A stretch of 27,635 bases of DNA from BRH-c25 sp964619815 (lineage in GTDB: Bacteria > Bacillota > Clostridia > Lutisporales > Lutisporaceae). The notes beneath the pieces are model-generated. The model was given only the letters and a program-made list of their open reading frames with translations. It did not search any database and was not told where the DNA came from. The DNA is taken from the NCBI GenBank assembly GCA_964619815.1, contig CAZUGK010000044.1, positions 1 through 27,635 on the forward strand, written 5' to 3'. Made by a program: the position numbers and the translations under genes. Positions 1 to 6,287 of the stretch are shown in pieces (position 1 is the stretch's first letter; every line of letters starts with the position of its first letter).

Positions 1-60
1 TCTCATTCGAATGCAGCGGTGTCAATTCCTGCAGTACATTGTACTGAAAGATGAGAGAGG
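1..60 (+). promoter_or_regulatory. SAM (S-box) riboswitch, 3' part only
   Basis: The 5' half lies outside the window. What remains has the S-box signature: a GGTGTCAATTCCTGC block (19-32), a P4 hairpin AGTAC-ATT-GTACT (33-45), then GAAAGATGAGAG (46-57), which matches the GAAAGAT(A/G)AG end forming J4/1 and the 3' strand of P1. It is followed by a terminator at 85-118 and then by the YbaK-type gene, so that gene should be expressed when SAM is low. A second, complete S-box lies at 625-731. Confidence 0.78.
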
Positions 61-84
61 AATGTTTGTATAAGCATATACATT

Positions 85-118
85 GGCCTCTTTCGTATGA
101 AAGAGGCCTTTAATATTT
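85..118 (+). terminator. Intrinsic terminator of the first SAM riboswitch
   Basis: A perfect 10-bp stem GGCCTCTTTC / GAAAGAGGCC (85-94 with 99-108) with a GTAT loop is followed by TTTAATATTTT. It sits between the S-box and the YbaK-type start codon, the standard place for a riboswitch-controlled terminator. An ATG at 97 falls in the loop of this hairpin and is not a credible start. Confidence 0.88.
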
Positions 119-141
119 TAAGAAGCAAAAGAGGGATTCAT

Positions 142-600
142 ATGAGCACAGAAAACGTAAGAAAATACTTTACAGACAGGGGACTGAAGGATCCGATATT
201 CGAATTGGAGGAAAGTGGGGCCACAGTGGAGCTGGCAGCAAAAACAATCGGAGTGGATCCGGCTTTGATAGCCAAAACCCTTTCCTTTAAGGTGAGGGAT
301 AAATACATACTTATAGTTACAAAGGGAGATGCAAGGATAGATAATAAGAAATACAAGCAGTACTTCGGTGTGAAGGCTAAGATGCTGGAGCATGATGAGG
401 TGGAAGAGGTAACAGGCCACCCTGTTGGAGGGCTTTGCCCTTTCGGTTTAAAAAAAGAGCTTGAAATATATTTGGACACCGCGATAAAGGACTTTGATTA
501 TGTCTACCCGGCTGCAGGCTCAAGATATACCGCTTTGAAAATATCACCACAGGAGCTGGAACTGCTTACAAGCGGAACCTGGACCGATGTGTGCCAATAG
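142..600 (+). CDS. ybaK: YbaK/EbsC-type Cys-tRNA(Pro) deacylase family protein
   Basis: This is a small single-domain protein of 152 residues from the ATG at 142. YbaK-family proteins hydrolyse mischarged aminoacyl-tRNA in trans, classically Cys-tRNA(Pro) made in error by ProRS. Family features visible are an early Val-Asp-Pro-ALIAKTL-type segment, the KGD block, and the conserved HPVGGLCPFG motif (about residues 93-102), whose Gly-rich turn forms the substrate pocket. The start at 142 is chosen because AGAGGG lies about 7 nt upstream. The longer reading from 97 would begin inside the terminator hairpin. Control by a SAM riboswitch is suggested by the upstream S-box and links this editing enzyme to sulfur amino acid supply. 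The family is sure; the exact substrate (Cys-tRNA(Pro) or another) is inferred. Confidence 0.88.
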   Translation: MSTENVRKYFTDRGLKDPIFELEESGATVELAAKTIGVDPALIAKTLSFKVRDKYILIVTKGDARIDNKKYKQYFGVKAKMLEHDEVEEVTGHPVGGLCPFGLKKELEIYLDTAIKDFDYVYPAAGSRYTALKISPQELELLTSGTWTDVCQ

Positions 601-624
601 GACTGATGCAAAACTGAATAAAAG

Positions 625-731
625 CTATCAAGAGAGGTGGAGGGAAGGGCCCTATGAAACCCGGCAACCGGCAGTATTGCAAGGTGCCAATTCCGGCAGT
701 AATAGCCTGAGAAAGGTATACTGAAAGATAG
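625..731 (+). promoter_or_regulatory. SAM-I (S-box) riboswitch aptamer upstream of metY
   Basis: A complete S-box aptamer. P1 is CTATC (625-629) with GATAG (727-731). The 5' core AAGAGAGGTGGAGGGA (630-645), the ATGAAACCCGGCAACC block (654-669), the GGTGCCAATTCC block (683-694) and the terminal GAAAGATAG all match the Rfam SAM riboswitch consensus as I know it. SAM binding should stabilise P1 and let the terminator at 745-769 form, which shuts off the metY-metQ-gamma-lyase transcript when SAM is plentiful. Confidence 0.96.
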
Positions 732-744
732 ATTTGTGGGAATT

Positions 745-778
745 ACCTCTTCTGTTTTTCAGGAGAGGTTTTATATTA
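745..778 (+). terminator. Terminator of the metY SAM riboswitch
   Basis: A 10-bp stem ACCTCTTCTG / CAGGAGAGGT (745-754 with 760-769, one T-G pair) with a TTTTT loop is followed by TTTTATATT. It lies 14 nt after the P1 helix of the S-box, the expected expression platform. Confidence 0.92.
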
Positions 779-831
779 TAAAAAATATACCAAACAAAAA
801 TAAATATACAATAAAGAGGAGCATATCAGCT

Positions 832-860
832 TTGATATTAGACTGCTTTTACTTTATGCA
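832..860 (+). promoter_or_regulatory. Possible secondary promoter ahead of the leader ORF
   Basis: TTGATA (832-837), a 17-bp spacer and TATGCA (855-860) lie after the riboswitch terminator and before the leader ORF. The -10 is poor. The -35 also sits in a small hairpin, ATATCA-GCTT-TGATAT (823-838). If real, it would let metY be transcribed without passing the SAM switch. Weak evidence. Confidence 0.25.
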
Positions 861-920
861 ACAATATTAATAAATGGCCATTTTCTCTGGAAAAAAGTAA
901 ATAGATAGGAGGTATATTAC

Positions 921-998
921 ATGAAAAATCTTCTGAGAACCAACCGATGTTGTAATTATGACGAGCGAATGTGTTACTGTCGAATGTTCAGCAAATAA
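921..998 (+). CDS. Cys/Met-rich 25-residue putative leader peptide
   Basis: An ATG at 921 lies 8 nt after a perfect AGGAGG (907-912) and opens a 25-codon frame ending in TAA at 996-998. The peptide has four Cys (residues 10, 11, 18, 20), Met at 17 and 22, and four Arg, three of them read by CGA, a codon usually rare in low-G+C Firmicutes. It ends 56 nt before metY. The density of Cys and Met codons, the strong ribosome site and the position after a SAM riboswitch, ahead of sulfur-assimilation genes, fit a leader whose translation senses cysteine or methionine charging. Cys-rich leader peptides are known ahead of sulfur genes in other bacteria; I do not recognise this one. No clear terminator follows within 999-1054, only a weak AGTTT-AA-AAACT stem (1011-1022), so the mechanism is unknown (translational coupling or Rho are options). 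Confidence 0.6.
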   Translation: MKNLLRTNRCCNYDERMCYCRMFSK

Positions 999-1054
999 AT
1001 CGTTAATATAGTTTAAAAACTTAAAAAATCAAAAAAAGAAAGAGGTATTTTATC

Positions 1055-2341
1055 ATGAGCAATAAAAATTATAAATTCGAAACATTGCAGCTTCACGTCG
1101 GACAGGAACAGCCCGATCCCGCATCAGATGCACGTGCAGTACCAATTTACCAAACCACATCCTATGTATTCAAAAACGCAGCACATGCTGCTGCCCGCTT
1201 TGGCCTTGCTGACGCCGGCAATATCTACGGCAGACTTACAAATTCCACACAGGATGTATTTGAAAAAAGGATTGCAGCTCTCGAAGGCGGCGTTGCTGCA
1301 CTTGGTGTAGCTTCAGGTGCAGCTGCTGTTACTTATACCATTCAGAATCTCGCACAGGCAGGCGGTCATATCGTATCCGCCAAGACTATTTATGGCGGCA
1401 CCTACAACCTGCTTGCACACACGCTGCCGCAGTACGGTATTACCACTACTTTTGTGGATCCCTATGAGGAAGGTGCATTTGAGGCAGCTATTAAGGAAAA
1501 CACAAAGGCAATATTTATTGAAACCCTTGGTAATCCCAATTCAAACATCATCGATATTGAAAAGGTGGCAGCAATTGCACATGCAAATAAAATCCCGCTG
1601 GTCGTTGACAACACCTTCGCCACTCCCTATTTGGTGCGCCCGATTGAATATGGTGCAGACATTGTTGTTCATTCCGCTACGAAGTTTATCGGCGGGCATG
1701 GTACAGCCATTGGCGGCGTTATCGTAGACAGCGGTAAGTTCGATTGGGAAGGTAGCGGTAAATTTGCGTCGCTGACCGAACCAAATCCGAGCTATCACGG
1801 TATCAGCTTCACCAAAGCAGTTGGAGCTGCGGCATTTGTTACGAAAATTCGTGCTATCCTGCTTCGTGATACAGGTGCTGCAATCGCTCCGCTTCATGCA
1901 TTCCTGTTTTTGCAGGGTCTTGAAACCTTGTCGCTTCGTGTAGAGCGTCATGTTGAGAATACCTTAAAGGTTGTAGAATATTTGTCTAAACATCCGCAGG
2001 TTGTAAAAGTAAACCATCCGTCTTTGCCCGAAAATGGCAACAAGGAATTGTATGATAAATACTTCCCTAACGGTGGCGGTTCTATATTTACCTTTGAAAT
2101 CAAGGGTGATGATGAAACAGCAAAGAATTTTATTGATCATCTGGAGATTTTCTCCCTGCTTGCCAATGTTGCTGATGTTAAGAGTTTGGTAATTCATCCT
2201 GCTTCCACAACGCATTCACAGTTGTCTGAGGAAGAGTTATTTGACCAAGGCATCAAGCCAAACACAATCAGACTTTCTATCGGTACAGAACATATCGATG
2301 ACATTATTGCTGATCTTGAACAGGCTTTTGCAGCTGTTTGA
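1055..2341 (+). CDS. metY: O-acetylhomoserine sulfhydrylase (aminocarboxypropyltransferase)
   Basis: A 428-residue, full-length Cys/Met-metabolism PLP enzyme. MetY makes homocysteine from O-acetylhomoserine and sulfide in the cytoplasm. The early HVGQEQPDPASDARAVPIYQ segment (about 14-33) is typical of the OAH sulfhydrylase branch rather than cystathionine synthases. The IYGR motif (57-60) gives the phosphate-binding Tyr/Arg of the neighbouring subunit, GVASGAAA (84-91) contacts PLP, VVDNTFATP (183-191) holds the ring-binding Asp, and SATKFIGGHG (207-216) carries the Schiff-base Lys210. AAAGAGG at 1039-1045 is the ribosome site. It is the first enzyme gene after the S-box and leader ORF, and metQ follows after 29 nt, so the two are probably co-transcribed. 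Confidence 0.95.
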   Translation: MSNKNYKFETLQLHVGQEQPDPASDARAVPIYQTTSYVFKNAAHAAARFGLADAGNIYGRLTNSTQDVFEKRIAALEGGVAALGVASGAAAVTYTIQNLAQAGGHIVSAKTIYGGTYNLLAHTLPQYGITTTFVDPYEEGAFEAAIKENTKAIFIETLGNPNSNIIDIEKVAAIAHANKIPLVVDNTFATPYLVRPIEYGADIVVHSATKFIGGHGTAIGGVIVDSGKFDWEGSGKFASLTEPNPSYHGISFTKAVGAAAFVTKIRAILLRDTGAAIAPLHAFLFLQGLETLSLRVERHVENTLKVVEYLSKHPQVVKVNHPSLPENGNKELYDKYFPNGGGSIFTFEIKGDDETAKNFIDHLEIFSLLANVADVKSLVIHPASTTHSQLSEEELFDQGIKPNTIRLSIGTEHIDDIIADLEQAFAAV

Positions 2342-2370
2342 AATGGTATAGAATAAAGGAGAAATGAAAA

Positions 2371-3255
2371 ATGAAATTATTAAAAAAAGCATTGGTTATA
2401 GTTCTTGTGCTATCTATAGTGGCCATAACATTAACAGCATGCGGAAGCACATCAACCAATGCAAATAATACAGAATCAACCAATGCAAATGATACAGAAT
2501 CAACAGAAACGTCAAGTAAGGAGGCACCCGTTGTAGTTAAGGTTGGTGTTGTCGGTGAAAACAACGAGCAATGGGAAGTTATCAAAGAAGAGCTGCTAAA
2601 AGAAAATATCACATTGGAACTCGTTAAATTTGCCGATTATACTCTGCCAAATCAGGCACTTGCAGATGGCGAAATCGACTTGAACGCTTTCCAACACTAC
2701 GCTTACCTTAATAATGAAATTGCTACGAAGGGCTACAAAATCACTCCTATCGGCAACACCCTCATTGCACCTCTCGGTTTGTATTCCAAAAAGGTAAGTG
2801 CTGTATCTGAAATCAAAAAAGGTGACAAAATTGCAATCCCCAATGACGCTGTCAACGGGGGCCGTGCACTGAAGATATTGGAAGCTGCGGGATTGATCAC
2901 AGTTGATGCCGGCAAAGGCTATTCTCCGACTGTCAGCGATATTACATCCAATTCTTTAAATCTTGAAATTATTGAGGTCGATGCGGCGCAGACCGCCAGT
3001 CTGCTTCCCGATGTTGCAGCCTCCATTATCAACGGTGGGTTTGCGGTTGATGCAGGGTTTAACCCCGCAAAGGATTCCATTGCGCTTGAAAAAGTTATCA
3101 GTGGCACGGATAATCCTTTCATTAATGTGATTGCCGCGAGAACAGCCGATAAAGACAAAGAAATCTACAAAAAGGTGGTAGACGCGTACCATACTGATGC
3201 GGTTAAGAATGTTATTGAAACCGCGTATAAGGGCGCTTATCTGATTGCCTGGTAA
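2371..3255 (+). CDS. metQ: MetQ-like methionine-binding lipoprotein (NlpA family)
   Basis: A 294-residue substrate-binding lipoprotein of a methionine-type ABC importer, anchored outside the membrane. A positively charged start and hydrophobic core end in the lipobox LTAC, with Cys24 as the lipidated residue. A Ser/Thr/Asn linker built from a 24-bp tandem repeat follows. The mature part has the NlpA signatures: KVGVVGENNEQWEV near 56-69, and the DLNAFQHYAYL segment (about 103-113), which is diagnostic of MetQ proteins. The end ...KGAYLIAW is also family-like. No metN (ATPase) or metI (permease) is present here, so its partners must be elsewhere or it is an orphan receptor. It lies inside the SAM-riboswitch transcript after metY. 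Confidence 0.93.
   Translation: MKLLKKALVIVLVLSIVAITLTACGSTSTNANNTESTNANDTESTETSSKEAPVVVKVGVVGENNEQWEVIKEELLKENITLELVKFADYTLPNQALADGEIDLNAFQHYAYLNNEIATKGYKITPIGNTLIAPLGLYSKKVSAVSEIKKGDKIAIPNDAVNGGRALKILEAAGLITVDAGKGYSPTVSDITSNSLNLEIIEVDAAQTASLLPDVAASIINGGFAVDAGFNPAKDSIALEKVISGTDNPFINVIAARTADKDKEIYKKVVDAYHTDAVKNVIETAYKGAYLIAW
2452..2499 (+). repeat. 24-bp tandem duplication in the metQ linker
   Basis: Two copies of a 24-bp unit beginning TCAACCAATGCAAAT (2452-2475 and 2476-2499) differ at one base (AATAAT versus AATGAT). They encode an STNAN(N/D)TE repeat directly after the lipobox. The reading frame is kept, so only the length of the flexible tether changes. Confidence 0.9.
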
Positions 3256-3293
3256 GATCCCCGACGCGTTATAACGAAACGGAGTGAGGCTAT

Positions 3294-3798
3294 ATGAATA
3301 TTTTATCTGAGGTTGCAAGAGAAAAAGAATATCTAATTTCTGTCAGAAGACATTTACATCAATATCCGGAGCTCAGCCTAAAAGAATTTGCAACGGCGGC
3401 GTTTATTGAGCAGCAGCTTGATTCGTTTGGGGTAGCCCACCGTAGAGTTGGAGAAACAGGCGCTCTTGGAATTATTACAGGTAAGCGCAGCGGAAAAACA
3501 ATTTTGCTCCGTGCGGATATTGCTGCGCTTCCTATCGAAGAGGAAACGAGCCTTCCTTTCAATTCACAGACCGCAGGCGTGATGTGATGCACGCTTGCGG
3601 TCATGATGTGCACACAGCATCGTTACTTGGCGCAGCGAAGGTGTTGCAATCTTTCCGCGACACCTTTGCCGGCCGAGTGCTGTTAGTTTTTCAACCTGCT
3701 GCAGTAAATTTGACATTGACGAACAGGCTTTGCTGATTGCGGCAAGTCTACATATAGAATATACATTATCGATTTTGGGGAGGTATGATCATGAGTAA
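3294..3798 (+). pseudogene. M20-family amidohydrolase/aminoacylase, decayed
   Basis: The N-terminal part is recognisable: RRHLHQYPELSLKEF (about residues 18-32) and the LLRADIAALPIEE block are standard M20 aminoacylase/IAL-like motifs. The frame is broken at 3579-3588 by a tandem GTGAT-GTGAT duplication. Removing one copy restores GVMHACGHDVHTA, which carries the metal-ligand CGHD motif. Reading then continues to ...VLLVFQPA at about 3700. There it jumps, in another frame, to SKFDIDEQALLIAASLH (from 3702), which resembles the C-terminal end of the same family and stops at 3796-3798. Roughly 220 central residues, including the EE metal ligands and the dimerisation domain, are gone. A GAAACGGAGTGAGG ribosome site precedes ATG 3294. 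The intact enzyme probably released S-amino acids from N-acyl forms, as proposed for M20 enzymes in Bacillus sulfur clusters (inference). Confidence 0.88.
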
Positions 3799-4987
3799 GA
3801 AAAACTTATCTACACAGTTAATTCATACAGGCGATGGGCAAACTTATAAGGATATTGCCAAATCGGCTTCTGTACCAGAGGTTCTTCCAATTTATCTGAC
3901 TTCTGTTTTTGCCTTTGACGATGTACCATCTGTAGACGCCATCTATGAAAAGCAGGCAGATGGTTATGTGTATTCCAGAATGAGCAATCCCAATACAGAT
4001 GCCGCAAGTTCCATTTTAGCAGCAGCAGACGGAGGAGACGGAGCACTTGTATTCTCCTCGGGAATGGCGGCGATTACAACAAGTATTTTATCCTTTGTGC
4101 AGACCGGTGATCATATCATTTCCTCACCTGTGTTATACGGTGGGGTATATGATTATCTTTCTAATGAATTAAAGCGGTTTGGTGTTGAAGTCACATTTGT
4201 CAACTTTATAAATGATGATATTGAAAAATATATCAGACCGAACACAAAACTAGTTTATACAGAGACCATTTGCAACCCGCTTATGGAAGTTCCGGATATC
4301 CCCAAGATAGCAGATATTGCACATAGACACGGACTGAAATTTTTTGTAGACAACACCTTTGCTACGCCTGTTGTTGCTAAGCCAATTTTTCTGGGTGCAG
4401 ATGCTGTATTGTACAGCGTTACCAAATTTATTGGCGGTCACAGTGATATTGTTGGCGGCGCTGTGGTCGGCAGTAAGGAAATTATCACAAGGATAAAGCG
4501 CTATCAAGTTCTTTATGGTGCAATATTAGGTTCTGTTGACAGCTGGCTGTTGGTGAGGAGCCTGCGCACACTTGATTTGCGGGTGCAAAAGCATTCCGAA
4601 AACGCCCTAAAGGTTGCGACCTTTTTAGAATCGCATCCTAAGGTAGAAAAGGTGTTTTATCCCGGTCTTGAATCATCACCAGACCACGAAAGAGCAAAAA
4701 ATCAATTTGAGCATGAGCGTTACGGCGGTATGCTCAGTGTTAATTTGAAAGGCAGTGAGAAAGAGGCCTCCACACTGATAAAGGAATTTGAAACAATCAG
4801 GTTTGTGCCGAGTCTTGCCGGAACGGCAACAACGGTTTCATATGCGGCAAAAACATCCCATCGTTTTTACAGTAAAGAAGAGTTGGATGAGGTAGGTATC
4901 ACATTTGGTCAGCTTCGTTTTTCAATCGGTTTAGAGGATTCGGACGATATTATCAGAGAACTTAACGCAGCACTTGAGAAAATATAA
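3791..4987 (+). CDS. Methionine gamma-lyase / cystathionine lyase-type PLP enzyme
   Basis: A second trans-sulfuration-family enzyme, 398 residues from ATG 3791. That start is chosen because GGGGAGG (3777-3783) lies 7 nt upstream; the ATG at 3785 is only 1 nt from it. Key sites are VYSRMSNPN (about 60-68, Tyr/Arg phosphate grip), FSSGMAAI (88-95), FVDNTFATP (185-193) and SVTKFIGGHSDIVGG (209-223) with PLP Lys212. It resembles gamma-lyases that break cystathionine, homocysteine or methionine into a ketoacid, ammonia and a thiol or sulfide. The sequence alone does not separate these options or a gamma-synthase. Its start overlaps the C-terminal remnant of the M20 pseudogene, as expected for an operon that was once tightly coupled. 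The lyase releases enamine/imine products, which fits a Rid gene downstream. Confidence 0.85.
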   Translation: MSKKNLSTQLIHTGDGQTYKDIAKSASVPEVLPIYLTSVFAFDDVPSVDAIYEKQADGYVYSRMSNPNTDAASSILAAADGGDGALVFSSGMAAITTSILSFVQTGDHIISSPVLYGGVYDYLSNELKRFGVEVTFVNFINDDIEKYIRPNTKLVYTETICNPLMEVPDIPKIADIAHRHGLKFFVDNTFATPVVAKPIFLGADAVLYSVTKFIGGHSDIVGGAVVGSKEIITRIKRYQVLYGAILGSVDSWLLVRSLRTLDLRVQKHSENALKVATFLESHPKVEKVFYPGLESSPDHERAKNQFEHERYGGMLSVNLKGSEKEASTLIKEFETIRFVPSLAGTATTVSYAAKTSHRFYSKEELDEVGITFGQLRFSIGLEDSDDIIRELNAALEKI

Positions 4988-5002
4988 TTTGGAGGATTGT
5001 TT

Positions 5003-5791
5003 ATGAAAGCAGCGGAGCGTGCTGAACTTAAGAAAAAAATCAAACGTGAAGCAAAGAAGCTGGGAATTAATCTCATCGGATTTGCAAATGTTGAGCGTTG
5101 GGAGAATGCCGGAGAAATTAGCCGAGAATATTTTCCGCAGACCATATGGCCGTGGAGCAAAACAGTAATTGTGCTGGCCGTGCAAATTTTTCTGCCAATG
5201 ATTGAAACAACACCCTCTGTTGTTTACTCGGAGCTTTATAATACCACCAATCGAATACTTGATGAAACAGCATATAAAATTGCGAACTTCATTAATACTT
5301 TGGGGTACAGAGCATTTTTCTTCCCACGCGACTGCTACGGTGATATTTCGGTGCTGACCAAAAAGCCTGAAGCAGCGTTTTCACATGTAATTGCAGGAAA
5401 ATATGCGGGACTTGGCACAATTGGTTTTAATCATACGTTGATTACCAGGGAATTCGGTCCGCGCATACGTCTTGTTTCTGTCATTACCGATGCCGAAATT
5501 TCACCCGACCCGGTGATAGAAAAGGATATCTGTATCAATTGCCGTCTGTGTCAAAAAATGTGCCCGACAAAGGCGTTTGCAGAACGCAGTGACCGATTGG
5601 CGGCAGATATGGACAAACAAAAATGTGCAGATTATCACCAGCAGTTAAAAAACGAATTTCGATATCCATGCGGTGTTTGCACAGCGGTATGCCCCATTGG
5701 AGAGGATCGTAAAATTTATGGCAAAAGCTCCGTATCGAAAGAAGGCATTAAACATTGTCAGAGCTTTGGCTCGCGTAATGCAGTTGACTGA
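5003..5791 (+). CDS. QueG-like double [4Fe-4S] protein of unknown substrate
   Basis: 262 residues from ATG 5003, with GGAGG at 4991-4995 and 7-nt spacing; an in-frame TTG at 4997 sits too close to the ribosome site. The C-terminal third carries a bacterial-ferredoxin pair: CINCRLCQKMCP (Cys177, 180, 183, 187) and CGVCTAVCP (Cys223, 226, 230). The N-terminal domain, with GLGTIGFN (about 136-143), resembles the cobalamin-binding fold of epoxyqueuosine reductase QueG. The protein is much shorter than QueG (roughly 350 residues or more, usually with C-terminal HEAT repeats), and nothing nearby concerns queuosine. Many such genes are annotated as QueG by default. Here it follows the gamma-lyase by 15 nt, so a reductase role in sulfur-compound metabolism is likelier (inference). 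Confidence 0.75.
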   Translation: MKAAERAELKKKIKREAKKLGINLIGFANVERWENAGEISREYFPQTIWPWSKTVIVLAVQIFLPMIETTPSVVYSELYNTTNRILDETAYKIANFINTLGYRAFFFPRDCYGDISVLTKKPEAAFSHVIAGKYAGLGTIGFNHTLITREFGPRIRLVSVITDAEISPDPVIEKDICINCRLCQKMCPTKAFAERSDRLAADMDKQKCADYHQQLKNEFRYPCGVCTAVCPIGEDRKIYGKSSVSKEGIKHCQSFGSRNAVD

Positions 5792-5805
5792 CAGCATTTG
5801 TCAGT
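5787..5805 (+). terminator. Hairpin at the end of the 4Fe-4S gene
   Basis: ACTGACA / TGTCAGT (5787-5793 with 5799-5805), loop GCATT, overlaps the stop codon at 5789-5791. The following T tract (TGTTTTATA) is poor and starts 6 nt later, so this may be a weak terminator or an mRNA processing or stability stem. A TATAAT (5815-5820) just beyond could be a -10 for the Rid gene, but I see no -35 at proper spacing. Confidence 0.4.
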
Positions 5806-5870
5806 GAAGCTGTTTTATAATAGGGAAAAGCATGGAGCAGATGCTTGATTAATTTAAAGGAGGAATAACA

Positions 5871-6287
5871 ATGGCTGGCTTTAAATTAGAACATAAGAAT
5901 CCAGACGGTTTATTTTCATCAAAAGTGTTCAGCCAAATGATTACAGTTAGAGGCAATGCAAAAACAATATACATCGGTGGGCAAAACGCAATTAATGCAA
6001 ATGGTGAACTGGTTGGTCAGGACGATCTTGGATTGCAGACCAAACAGGTATTAAAAAATATCGGAACCATTTTGTCTTCTGAAAATGCAAGCTTTACCGA
6101 TCTTGTTAAGCTTAACATCTATTTGCTCAATGGCAGCAGTCCACAAGTTGGACTAAAAGCATTTCAAGAAGTAGTCGGTATGTTGGAGAATCAGCCTTTA
6201 ATTACGGTTTTGTTCGTTTCCGGCTTTGCACAACCCTCCTGTTTAATTGAAATTGACGGAATTGCAGTTGTTGAGGATAAGGAATGA
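5871..6287 (+). CDS. Rid (YjgF/YER057c/UK114) family protein lacking the catalytic Arg
   Basis: A 138-residue protein of the Rid fold, a trimeric chorismate-mutase-like barrel. RidA proper hydrolyses reactive enamine/imine intermediates released by PLP enzymes such as gamma-lyases. Family marks are IYIGGQNAINANGELVG (about 35-51), the DLVKLNIYL strand and the end IEIDGIAVV. Aligned on that last strand, the position of E. coli RidA Arg105, which binds the carboxylate of the imine, is Phe in the segment VSGFAQPSCLIEI. Loss of this Arg is a feature of the Rid4-7 subgroups rather than Rid1-3, so ordinary imine deamination should not be assumed. The ribosome site AAAGGAGG is at 5858-5865. Its place after a gamma-lyase suggests a linked substrate. 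Confidence 0.87.
   Translation: MAGFKLEHKNPDGLFSSKVFSQMITVRGNAKTIYIGGQNAINANGELVGQDDLGLQTKQVLKNIGTILSSENASFTDLVKLNIYLLNGSSPQVGLKAFQEVVGMLENQPLITVLFVSGFAQPSCLIEIDGIAVVEDKE

Noticed and set aside
97..141. Earlier in-frame ATG for the YbaK-type gene
   Set aside because: It lies in the loop of the riboswitch terminator hairpin and has no ribosome site; ATG 142 has one.
833..871. Short TTG-initiated frame of 12 codons before the leader ORF
   Set aside because: The GAGGAG site is about 13 nt away, the start is TTG and there is no other support; likely chance.
2304..2612. Ser/Thr/Val-rich open frame on the minus strand over the start of metQ
   Set aside because: Its repeats are the complement of the metQ signal and linker repeat; no independent coding sign.
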